Source: Actinomycetota bacterium (GTDB lineage Bacteria; Actinomycetota; Humimicrobiia; Humimicrobiales; Humimicrobiaceae). From it: DNA of 5,654 nt. The notes under the pieces are model-generated. The model did no database searches and had not been told where the DNA came from. It saw only the letters and a list, made by a program, of their open reading frames with translations. Positions 1-5,517 of this stretch are shown here, piece by piece. The stretch covers positions 1-5,654 of the forward strand of contig JAQVEM010000085.1 of the NCBI GenBank assembly GCA_028697935.1, written 5' to 3'. Position 1 is the first letter of the stretch. Every line of letters starts with the position of its first letter. The position numbers and the translations under genes were made by a program.

Positions 1-842
1 ATGGTAAGGGGAGTAAAGCTACTCAGCGTTTTTACGGGATACTTACTGCTATTGTGGTAGTTGTTGTGAGCGGGGTTTGTGCCTGTGCTCTTATTAAGCT
101 GGCAGAGAAGCTGCATCCTCTTGCTGGCAAAATTATGTGGGTATTATTTGCCTGGACAACACTTTCTGTAAAAGATTTATCTGTGCATGCCCGGGCAGTC
201 TGGTGGAGCTTAGCAATTAACAATATTTGGCAGAGTCGAAAGAAACTTTCTTTTATGGTCGGGCGTGACACTCGGGAATTGTCGCAAGATGAAATTATTT
301 GTGCGACAGTAGAAACAATAGCTGAAAATACAACTGATGGAATTATTGCGCCACTTTTTTATTTGTTTTTGGGTGGCCCTGTGCTTGCAGTAATCTTTAA
401 AGCAATAAGCACACTTGATTCAATGATTGGTTATAAAAATGAGAGGTATCTTTATTTTGGACGTTGTGCCGCAAAGCTTGATACACTGGCTAATTTTATT
501 CCAGCACGAATTACAGGTCTGCTTATCCCTTTAGCGGCTCTGCTGAGTGGTAAGAATTTTGCTGAGTCCTTCCGTATATGCTTTAGAGATGGTAGAAAAC
601 GTGATTCACTTAACAGTGGTATTAGTGAAGCAGCAATGGCTGGTGCACTGGGTATACAAATTGGCGGGACATGTAACTATGAAGGCACGATAGTTAAACA
701 TCCTTATATAGGAGAACAGCGGAGACCGATATCAATATCTTTAATCATGGAAGCTGTAACAGTAAGTATTGTTAGTTCATTACTGATGCTTGTAGCTGGA
801 ATTTTATTTAAGCAGGCAATTATTTATTTATTTTATCTATGA
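1..842 (+). CDS. cbiB: Adenosylcobinamide-phosphate synthase CbiB, 5'-partial
   Basis: CbiB is an integral membrane protein that joins adenosylcobyric acid to (R)-1-amino-2-propanol phosphate, giving adenosylcobinamide phosphate late in cobalamin synthesis. The frame is open back to position 3, so the start lies outside the window. The GTG at 54 is internal, because family-like residues precede it (KGSKATQRFYG). About 279 residues are visible; the family runs to about 310-320, so roughly 40 N-terminal residues, including the usual HPVR region, are missing. In visible-residue numbering, the hallmarks are VGRDT (86-90), ENTTDG (108-113), LDSMIGYKNERY (138-149), NFIPAR and AAMAGALGIQIGG (210-222). 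Hydrophobic segments lie near 12-32, 43-62, 118-138 and 168-182, with one at the C terminus. Oddly, the usual SPNAG before the AAMAGAL motif reads SLNSG. The stop overlaps the cobD start by 4 bases (ATGA). The family call is firm. Confidence 0.95.
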   Translation, partial: GKGSKATQRFYGILTAIVVVVVSGVCACALIKLAEKLHPLAGKIMWVLFAWTTLSVKDLSVHARAVWWSLAINNIWQSRKKLSFMVGRDTRELSQDEIICATVETIAENTTDGIIAPLFYLFLGGPVLAVIFKAISTLDSMIGYKNERYLYFGRCAAKLDTLANFIPARITGLLIPLAALLSGKNFAESFRICFRDGRKRDSLNSGISEAAMAGALGIQIGGTCNYEGTIVKHPYIGEQRRPISISLIMEAVTVSIVSSLLMLVAGILFKQAIIYLFYL

Positions 843-1897
843 AAAATACAGAAAATCTCTATAAGCATGGTGGCAATATTTATGAAATTGAGCCCGGGAA
901 ACGGGACTCTATTTTGGATTTTAGTGCCAGTATTAATCCTTTAGGGATTCCACCAGGGATTAAAAAGTTACTGAGTAGCCAGCTTAAAAATCTGGTCCAT
1001 TATCCTGATTTTGAGTCCCATCAGCTTACATCTGCGATTGCTGATTACTGGGATATAAAAAAAGAGAATATTCTTGTGGGTAACGGTTCCACTGAACTTA
1101 TTTATATTGTCTTAAATGCTTTTCAGACCGGTACGGTAACTCTTACTGTGCCTTCTTTTACAGAATATGAACGTGCTGCACGAATTTCAAAATGTATAGT
1201 GCAGTTTCTTTGCTTACCGGAAGATAAGGGTTTTTTATTTAATCCCGGTTATGTTAAAAAAAGTGATATGATTTTTCTTTGCAATCCCAATAACCCGACC
1301 GGCAATCTTGTGGTAAGCAGCCAATTAGATCCCGACGCTATTCCTGCCGATAAAATTATTATTGATGAAGCGTTTATGGATTTTGTGCAGGATGAGGATG
1401 CATATACTCTTATTCCCAGAGCTGCAAAATCTAAAAAACTGATTGTGCTAAGGTCTCTGACTAAACTTTTTGCTCTGCCCGGCTTACGTATCGGGTACCT
1501 TGTTGCGCATAGTAATACTATCAGGACTTTGAAAAAGTATCAGGTGCCATGGAATGTAAATATGCTGGCCCAGACAGCAGCAGGGCGAGTGTTGACAGAA
1601 GATATGTTCAGGCAGCGTTCAAAACAGCTTATTGCAAGAGAAAGAAAGTTTCTCTATGAAGAACTGAGCCGGTTAAAAGGGCTTGAGCCTTATCCTTCAA
1701 CGGCAAATTTTATACTGGTCAAAATAAAACAAAAATGTCTTACTTCATCAATGCTCAGAGAAAAATTGTTAAAAAAGGGCATTCTTATCAGGGATTGTGC
1801 TAATTTCCGCGGCCTGAATGACCAATTTATACGCGTAGCAGTGCGTACACGTAAGGAAAATATGCGATTAATGCAGGCTTTAGAAGAATGTGTATGA
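839..1897 (+). CDS. cobD: L-threonine-O-3-phosphate decarboxylase CobD (PLP enzyme)
   Basis: CobD decarboxylates L-threonine O-3-phosphate to (R)-1-amino-2-propanol phosphate, the substrate of CbiB encoded just upstream. The protein is a 352-residue fold-type I PLP enzyme related to histidinol-phosphate aminotransferase. Visible features in order are HGGN (10-13), LDFSASINPLG (26-36), HYPDF (54-58), GNGSTELIY (81-89), CNPNNPTG (148-155), the PLP-binding Asp in IIDEAF (D176), the Schiff-base Lys in RSLTK (K209), LPGLRIGYLV (213-222) and the C-terminal Arg in IRVAVR (R332). HGGN, SxNPLG and HYPD favour CobD over HisC, and the cbiB neighbour settles it. Length is close to the Salmonella enzyme, and no extra C-terminal domain is present. 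The ATG at 839 overlaps the cbiB stop and has no Shine-Dalgarno sequence, so translation is probably coupled. No further cobalamin genes follow. Confidence 0.95.
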   Translation: MKNTENLYKHGGNIYEIEPGKRDSILDFSASINPLGIPPGIKKLLSSQLKNLVHYPDFESHQLTSAIADYWDIKKENILVGNGSTELIYIVLNAFQTGTVTLTVPSFTEYERAARISKCIVQFLCLPEDKGFLFNPGYVKKSDMIFLCNPNNPTGNLVVSSQLDPDAIPADKIIIDEAFMDFVQDEDAYTLIPRAAKSKKLIVLRSLTKLFALPGLRIGYLVAHSNTIRTLKKYQVPWNVNMLAQTAAGRVLTEDMFRQRSKQLIARERKFLYEELSRLKGLEPYPSTANFILVKIKQKCLTSSMLREKLLKKGILIRDCANFRGLNDQFIRVAVRTRKENMRLMQALEECV

Positions 1898-2000
1898 AGG
1901 GCGTATAACAGAAGAAGTCAGAAAATTCGTTATTTACTTTCCAGGGCACAGAGTTGTAGTTGATAGTTATATAATAGCCATGGTAAACGGGATGGGGTAA
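1890..2000 (+). other. Doubtful 36-codon reading frame overlapping the cobD end
   Basis: A GTG at 1890, overlapping the last codons of cobD, opens a 36-codon frame that stops with TAA at 1998-2000. The peptide begins MYEGRITEEVRKF, continues with YFPGHRVVVDSYI and ends in NGMG. It has protein-like composition, but I recognise no family. No well-placed Shine-Dalgarno sequence precedes the GTG. It could be the head of a former next gene in the cobalamin operon, now cut off, or simply chance. I favour remnant or chance over a working gene. Confidence 0.15.
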
Positions 2001-2376
2001 AAAAGTAATGTGTAATAATATAAGCCTAAATGAGTCTAAATATGAAACTATAAATATGATAAAATAAATTCCATACCTAATGATCGTGAAATATACCTGC
2101 TCATTATCCTGACTTTAAAGTATTTGATTCTGCATAGTATCAGGACATTTACAAACAAAAGTAAACCTTATCGGTCCATATTACTTAAAACTTTTTAAGC
2201 AAGTAGTATCTAAGACCTGAATACTGGACCAGAACAATAAAAGGAATAATATCATTTATAAAGACAAAAGCTGTTGCAGTACTGCATTTAATCTGCTGAC
2301 TTTAACTCACAAGCTATTATGGCTGTGAATATAGAGTGAATGCAAAGTAATCAAAAATGCTCTCTTATTGGTCATT
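1898..2376. other. 479-base convergent gap, mostly non-coding, possibly decayed sequence
   Basis: This stretch lies between the 3' ends of cobD (plus) and the methyltransferase (minus), where only terminators would be needed, so it is unusually long. I find no convincing gene on either strand. The longest open plus-strand stretch around 2046-2195 lacks an ATG and encodes low-complexity, AT-driven residues. Two segments, 2097-2120 and 2132-2146, resemble parts of cobD in the same order. An imperfect stem-loop spans 2173-2230. I see no classic GC-rich stem plus T-run terminator for either flanking gene. Confidence 0.5.
2173..2230. repeat. Imperfect inverted repeat with a nested AT stem
   Basis: The outer arms are GGTCCATATT at 2173-2182 and AATACTGGACC at 2220-2230, which pair over 10 bases with one bulged base. 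Inside lies a smaller palindrome, CTTAAA at 2184-2189 with TTTAAG at 2194-2199. It could fold as a branched RNA hairpin behind cobD, but no T-run follows, so I do not call it an intrinsic terminator. Confidence 0.35.
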
Positions 2377-3201
2377 CTATTTATAAACCTGGCATAAATA
2401 ATATATCCATCCACCTTTATTTAACTCGCTTTCATCTCTTGTTTCTATACCATTTATGGAATAAGAAGAAATATTTTTAAAACCCGCTGCTTCAAGCTGT
2501 CTTAATTGTCCGGAGTATGTTATATAATATATTTTAGCCTTACCATTTAAAGAGTTGTCATAGAAATGCCCATAATCCCTTTTTCTCAGGTTTGAAATTA
2601 AATCTTTTGTTTTAAAACTTCTATTAAGAAAATTCAGACGTATAGTTCTGTATTTTAATTTAGCCTTATAAAAAAAGCATCGAAAAGGATTTTCAAATTG
2701 ATCTTTTCTTTGACTGTCAGGTTTATTTAGTTTAAAACTCAAAAGATTGGATAAGCTTTCCCAGTTTAAATTATGGGAAGAAAAACAGAAATATCCGTTG
2801 TTTTTAAGTACTCTTCTTATTTCTTTTAGTGCTGCCAGTCTATCTTCATGTCCAAAACTATCAATTCCATTGAAACTGAATAACACAAAATCAAATGAGT
2901 TATCTTTATACTCTTTCATTGACCTTGCGTCAGATTCCTTAAAAACATATCTGTCTTTAAATTTTTCCCTGCAGACTCTGATCATCTGGTGAGCGTAATC
3001 TATACCGGTGTAGCTTTTTACTATAGGAGCAAAATAAATAGTTGTTCTTCCACCACCTACTCCTATGTCAAGCATATCCATATCTAAAAGCTCCGGAAAA
3101 AGCCTGTCAAGGATTGCTTCTTCAGCTTTATATAGATAATTTCTTCCAGCATAGTCACTATATATTTTTTTTGAGTTATATAAAACTTTTTGGTTTTGCA
3201 T
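2377..3201 (-). CDS. Class I SAM-dependent methyltransferase, substrate unknown
   Basis: This is a 274-residue protein with a Rossmann-type methyltransferase domain. Motif I is LDIGVGGGRTT (44-54), which binds SAM. The acidic end of strand 2 is GID (D68). An ESDARSM stretch (89-95) fits the adenine-binding Asp (D91). FDFVLFSFNGID (103-114) is motif IV, and RRVLKNNGYFCFSSHN (129-144) is the usual strand 5 region after the KEIRRVL helix. The rest, with a basic central part (about 160-210) and a GQLRQLEAAGF helix (231-241), probably covers the active site and sets the substrate. I cannot tell whether this is a small molecule, sugar or protein. No transmembrane segment or signal peptide is seen. 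The ATG at 3201 has only a weak upstream purine stretch. The gene stands alone on its strand. Its GC is near 28% over 300 sampled bases, against about 45% in the nitroreductase, which suggests transfer. Confidence 0.85.
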   Translation of the reverse strand: MQNQKVLYNSKKIYSDYAGRNYLYKAEEAILDRLFPELLDMDMLDIGVGGGRTTIYFAPIVKSYTGIDYAHQMIRVCREKFKDRYVFKESDARSMKEYKDNSFDFVLFSFNGIDSFGHEDRLAALKEIRRVLKNNGYFCFSSHNLNWESLSNLLSFKLNKPDSQRKDQFENPFRCFFYKAKLKYRTIRLNFLNRSFKTKDLISNLRKRDYGHFYDNSLNGKAKIYYITYSGQLRQLEAAGFKNISSYSINGIETRDESELNKGGWIYYLCQVYK

Positions 3202-3258
3202 TGCCCGTATTTATTTCACTATGTTATATATGAGTTAATCACTAAAAAAATTTTTAAT

Positions 3259-3286
3259 ATTATACTTAAAAAAGCTAAAAATTTTA
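3259..3286 (-). promoter_or_regulatory. Candidate promoter of the methyltransferase gene
   Basis: Read on the minus strand, a perfect TATAAT (3259-3264) lies 17 bases downstream of TTAAAA, which matches the -35 consensus at 4 of 6 positions. The transcript would start about 50-60 bases before the ATG. In DNA this AT-rich such matches arise easily by chance. The inverted repeat at 3260-3293 overlaps the whole element. Confidence 0.35.
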
Positions 3287-3293
3287 AGTATAA
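3260..3293. repeat. Perfect inverted repeat with 12-base arms, operator-like
   Basis: TTATACTTAAAA at 3260-3271 is the exact reverse complement of TTTTAAGTATAA at 3282-3293, with a 10-base spacer. It covers the candidate -10 and spacer of the methyltransferase promoter, the position expected for a repressor operator. It is entirely AT-rich apart from one G/C pair per arm, so a purely structural role or chance is possible. No regulator gene is in the window. Confidence 0.5.
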
Positions 3294-3457
3294 AGTTTAA
3301 GCAGAAAATTCTATCTTTTTCCTATCTTAAGGCAAACACTCTTTTATTGTTTTAAATTAAATCATATTCTTTATAAAAGCTTAACTACTATAATCACCAA
3401 CTTAAAAGATTTTAACTTTCAAAATTATTAATAATTTAGATTTGTGTCTTGATTGTA

Positions 3458-3510
3458 TTGAAACCCATATTATTGAATGATAACATTACTGTTTAATAAA
3501 AGCTTATAAT
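3458..3510 (+). promoter_or_regulatory. Candidate promoter(s) of the hydrolase-nitroreductase unit
   Basis: TTGAAA at 3458-3463 (5 of 6 to the -35 consensus) is followed after exactly 17 bases by TAACAT at 3481-3486 (4 of 6 to the -10). A second option is the perfect TATAAT at 3505-3510, 39 bases before the ATG, which lacks a good -35. Either would drive the genes starting at 3550 and 4207. Confidence 0.35.
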
Positions 3511-3549
3511 GCTGCATTGATATTTATTGATGTTAATTAATATTTAAAG

Positions 3550-4134
3550 ATGAGTAAAACAACGGGAAAAAATAAAAAAGGAAATAGGCACCCTGCCGGC
3601 CAGCTAATTAAAAGAGAAGACAGCGTACTGGTAATTATTGACGTCCAGGAAAAACTGGTCCCCGTTATAGCTAATCATGAAAAAATGATAGTCAGTATAG
3701 TTAAATTAGTTCGTTTTGCAAAAATAGTGGGTCTGCCTGTAATAATTGTTGAACAGGAAAAGCTGGGGCCAACTGTCGGAGAAATAAAAAGTGAACTACC
3801 TGATTGTGTTCCGGTCACAAAGATGACTTTTAGTGCAGCCAGACAAAGCGAATTTGTTAAAAAATTAGATGGGCTTTCAGGGTGTAATATTATTCTCACC
3901 GGTGTTGAAACCCATGTTTGTGTTATGCAAACTGCTCTTGAATTACTACCTGATTTTAATATTCATGTTGTTAGTGATGCAGTGTCATCCCGTTCACCAG
4001 AGGACAGTAATATAGCATTACAGCGTTTAAATCAGAGTGGAGCAGTTATAAGCTCAACAGAAATGGTTATATATGAGCTACTGGAAAAAGCCGGGACCGA
4101 AGAATTTAGAAAAGTTCATGAAATAGTCAAATAG
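3550..4134 (+). CDS. Isochorismatase-family cysteine hydrolase
   Basis: This 194-residue cytosolic hydrolase belongs to the isochorismatase/nicotinamidase superfamily. The catalytic triad is visible: D31 in VIIDVQEKL, K91 in VTKMTFSA, and nucleophile C124 in TGVETHVCV. The Val119-Glu120 pair stands at the usual cis-peptide before the cysteine. The stretches EQEKLGPTV (68-76), SDAVSSRSPED (142-152) and the C-terminal STEMVIYELL are typical of the ISOC1/ISOC2-like branch. That branch has poorly defined substrates, so I do not assign nicotinamidase or isochorismatase activity. The ATG at 3550 is the only reasonable start, since a stop lies in frame just upstream at 3538 and no start codon sits near the domain edge. 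Its ribosome site is weak (AAAG). Before the domain is a polar, Lys-rich tail of about 18 residues, absent from many relatives. The nitroreductase follows 72 bases later on the same strand. Confidence 0.88.
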   Translation: MSKTTGKNKKGNRHPAGQLIKREDSVLVIIDVQEKLVPVIANHEKMIVSIVKLVRFAKIVGLPVIIVEQEKLGPTVGEIKSELPDCVPVTKMTFSAARQSEFVKKLDGLSGCNIILTGVETHVCVMQTALELLPDFNIHVVSDAVSSRSPEDSNIALQRLNQSGAVISSTEMVIYELLEKAGTEEFRKVHEIVK

Positions 4135-4184
4135 TTAAATCATACTGGCACGAAATAGGACTATTGGATAATTTTAAAATTTAA

Positions 4185-4200
4185 AGAGGAGTTTATAAGG
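4185..4200 (+). promoter_or_regulatory. Ribosome binding site of the nitroreductase gene
   Basis: AGAGGAG at 4185-4191 is the strongest Shine-Dalgarno match nearby but lies 15 bases before the GTG start at 4207. A second purine patch, AAGG at 4197-4200, has the ideal 6-base spacing. No ATG lies between them, so GTG is the best start even though the strong site is far away. Confidence 0.5.
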
Positions 4201-4206
4201 TACAAA

Positions 4207-4707
4207 GTGAAAGAAATATTTGAAAGACGGAGCATAAGAAAATATACAGATCAGCCTGTGTCGGATGGCGATATTGAGAAAATTCTCAGGGCGGCAATGG
4301 CTGCGCCATCTGCAGGTAACCAGCAACCCTGGGAATTTATAGTTATTAAGGACAGAAATTTACTAAATGATATCACAAAGGTGCATCCTTATTCACAGAT
4401 GTTAAAGGAAGCAAATGTGGCTATTGTAGTCTGTGCTGACCCGGCCAGGGAACGTCACATCGGTTTCTGGGTACAGGATTGTGCTGCTGCAACAGAAAAC
4501 ATACTACTTGAGGCACAGCATCTGGGAATTGGTTCGGTGTGGCTTGGTGTCTATCCAATGGAGGACAGGGTAAAAGGAATAAGAGAACTTTTAGGCATTC
4601 CTGAAAGGATTATTCCATTTTCAATTGCTTCTCTAGGATATCCTGCTGAGAAAAAGGAACCATCTGATAGATATGACAGCTCAAGAATTCATATAAATAA
4701 ATGGTAA
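4207..4707 (+). CDS. Small FMN-dependent nitroreductase-family oxidoreductase
   Basis: This is a 166-residue nitroreductase-fold flavoprotein, probably a soluble homodimer that binds FMN and uses NAD(P)H. The true substrate cannot be read from the sequence. Motifs run in family order: RRSIRKY (7-13), whose Arg/Ser contact the FMN phosphate; APSAGNQQPWEF (33-44), the FMN-binding and dimer segment; the helix QDCAAATENILLEAQHLG (90-107); GSVWLGVYP (109-117); and ASLGYPAEKKEP (141-152), with a following Arg. The length fits the short form common in anaerobic bacteria and archaea, and no ferredoxin domain is fused. It starts at GTG, and its first residues MKEIFERRS match the usual family start. 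It probably shares a transcript with the hydrolase 72 bases upstream. Its last codons (IHINKW and stop) recur in degenerate form 71 bases downstream. Confidence 0.9.
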   Translation: MKEIFERRSIRKYTDQPVSDGDIEKILRAAMAAPSAGNQQPWEFIVIKDRNLLNDITKVHPYSQMLKEANVAIVVCADPARERHIGFWVQDCAAATENILLEAQHLGIGSVWLGVYPMEDRVKGIRELLGIPERIIPFSIASLGYPAEKKEPSDRYDSSRIHINKW

Positions 4708-4789
4708 AATTATAATAGAATAAGATGATTTCCAGAAAGAATTTTCGACAATCATGGATTCATATAAATAGATGGTAAGATTATAAGAG
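4687..4789 (+). repeat. Direct repeat of the nitroreductase 3' end
   Basis: Positions 4687-4718 and 4758-4789 match at 29 of 32 bases. The first copy contains the last codons and stop of the nitroreductase. The second, read in the matching frame, gives IHINRW and a TAA (4776-4778), so sense and stop are kept. Similarity continues a little upstream (GACA then TCA before each copy). The bases between show no clear nitroreductase sequence. It looks like the scar of a tandem duplication that was later mostly deleted. Confidence 0.75.
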
Positions 4790-4809
4790 CAGAGTTTTTC
4801 TCTTTCGAA

Positions 4810-5517
4810 TCAAATTTTTCTGTCTGTAAGCTCTTTTAGCTTACTGATTTCAGTTTTTGTGAGCTTCCGCCATTTCCCGGCCTCAAGGTCTGAGAGTTTA
4901 AGATTGCCCAATCTTACCCTTTTAAGTCTTATTACACCGTAGCCTAAAGCCTCTAACATTCTTCTTATTTCTCTCTTTTTACCCTCTTTTAATGTGACGA
5001 GTATTTCATTTTTACCTTTAAAAATGACTCTACTCGCCCTGAGAAAATCTTCTCCAGACTGTATCCCTTTTTCCATTTTTTTAAGCTCTTTTCCAGCTGC
5101 CCTTGAAAGCACAACCTCGTATTCTTTTTCAATCTCAAAAGAAGGGTGGGTTAGACGATGGGCGAGGTCGCCGTCATTTGTTATTAAAAGCAGCCCTTCT
5201 GAGTCTTTATCCAGTCTTCCAACAGGAACGAGCCCTTTTTCCTTTAAAGGGATAAGTTCCATTACTGTCCTTCTTTGAAATTCATCAGAAACTGTGGTAA
5301 CAAAACCGCGTGGTTTGTTTAAAATTATATAGGTATGCTCTTCAGGAATCTTTAGCTCTTTCCCGTTAAATTCTATTTTATCTTTCCCGGGATCTACCTG
5401 GAAAAAAGGCTCTAATACTACCTTACCATTAACCTTAACAAGGCCATTCTTAATCAGGGCTTCTGCCTTTCTTCGTGAGGCAATCCCTGTTCTTGATAAA
5501 AAATGTTGAATTCTCAT
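4810..5517 (-). CDS. rluB: 23S rRNA pseudouridine synthase, RluB/RsuA family
   Basis: This 235-residue enzyme isomerises a uridine in rRNA to pseudouridine during ribosome assembly. The N-terminal S4 RNA-binding domain (about 1-48) has the hallmark LSRTGIASRRKAEALI and LVKVNGK. The catalytic domain begins at YIILNKPRGFVTT (63-75). The catalytic Asp is D103 in VGRLDKDSEGLLL, followed by TNDGDLAHRLTHP (113-125) and KEYEV. The KREIRRM motif (181-187) and the L-G-L-K region after it complete the fold. The RsuA/RluB/RluE/RluF group is clear. RluB, acting on helix 89 of 23S rRNA, is most likely because low-GC Gram-positive relatives of this length are RluB-type; RsuA is the alternative. The ATG at 5517 is preceded by AAGGA at a 10-base spacing. 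The gene converges on the nitroreductase. Confidence 0.92.
   Translation of the reverse strand: MRIQHFLSRTGIASRRKAEALIKNGLVKVNGKVVLEPFFQVDPGKDKIEFNGKELKIPEEHTYIILNKPRGFVTTVSDEFQRRTVMELIPLKEKGLVPVGRLDKDSEGLLLITNDGDLAHRLTHPSFEIEKEYEVVLSRAAGKELKKMEKGIQSGEDFLRASRVIFKGKNEILVTLKEGKKREIRRMLEALGYGVIRLKRVRLGNLKLSDLEAGKWRKLTKTEISKLKELTDRKI

Larger units (their letters stand above)
3202..3549. other. 348-base divergent promoter region
   Basis: This very AT-rich DNA separates two divergently read genes, the methyltransferase and the isochorismatase-family hydrolase, so promoters for both should lie here. It contains a 12-base-arm inverted repeat (3260-3293), a perfect minus-strand TATAAT (3259-3264), plus-strand TATAAT hexamers at 3389-3394 and 3505-3510, and a TTGAAA/TAACAT pair (3458-3486). 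An 11-base direct repeat, ATAAAAGCTTA, occurs at 3373-3383 and 3496-3506. I see no coding sequence, tRNA or riboswitch I can name. Confidence 0.55.

Noticed and set aside
32..271. 79-codon minus-strand frame opposite cbiB
   Set aside because: It is antisense to conserved CbiB sequence and its product has no family features; a shadow frame.
54..842. GTG at 54 as the start of cbiB
   Set aside because: The same frame is open to the window edge and the upstream residues fit CbiB, so the gene simply continues out of the window.
2747..3233. Plus-strand frames opposite the methyltransferase
   Set aside because: The methyltransferase motifs on the minus strand are clear. These frames encode low-complexity Ser/Leu/Phe-rich peptides typical of shadows.
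3675..3899. 74-codon minus-strand frame opposite the hydrolase
   Set aside because: It overlaps the conserved catalytic core in antisense and shows no domain.
4785..4804. Possible terminator AAGAG...CTCTT in the convergent gap
   Set aside because: The stem is only five bases with a 10-base loop and no adequate T-run in the right place for either gene.
4994..5278. 94-codon plus-strand frame opposite rluB
   Set aside because: It is antisense to the conserved catalytic region of RluB and is Ser-rich with no recognisable motif.
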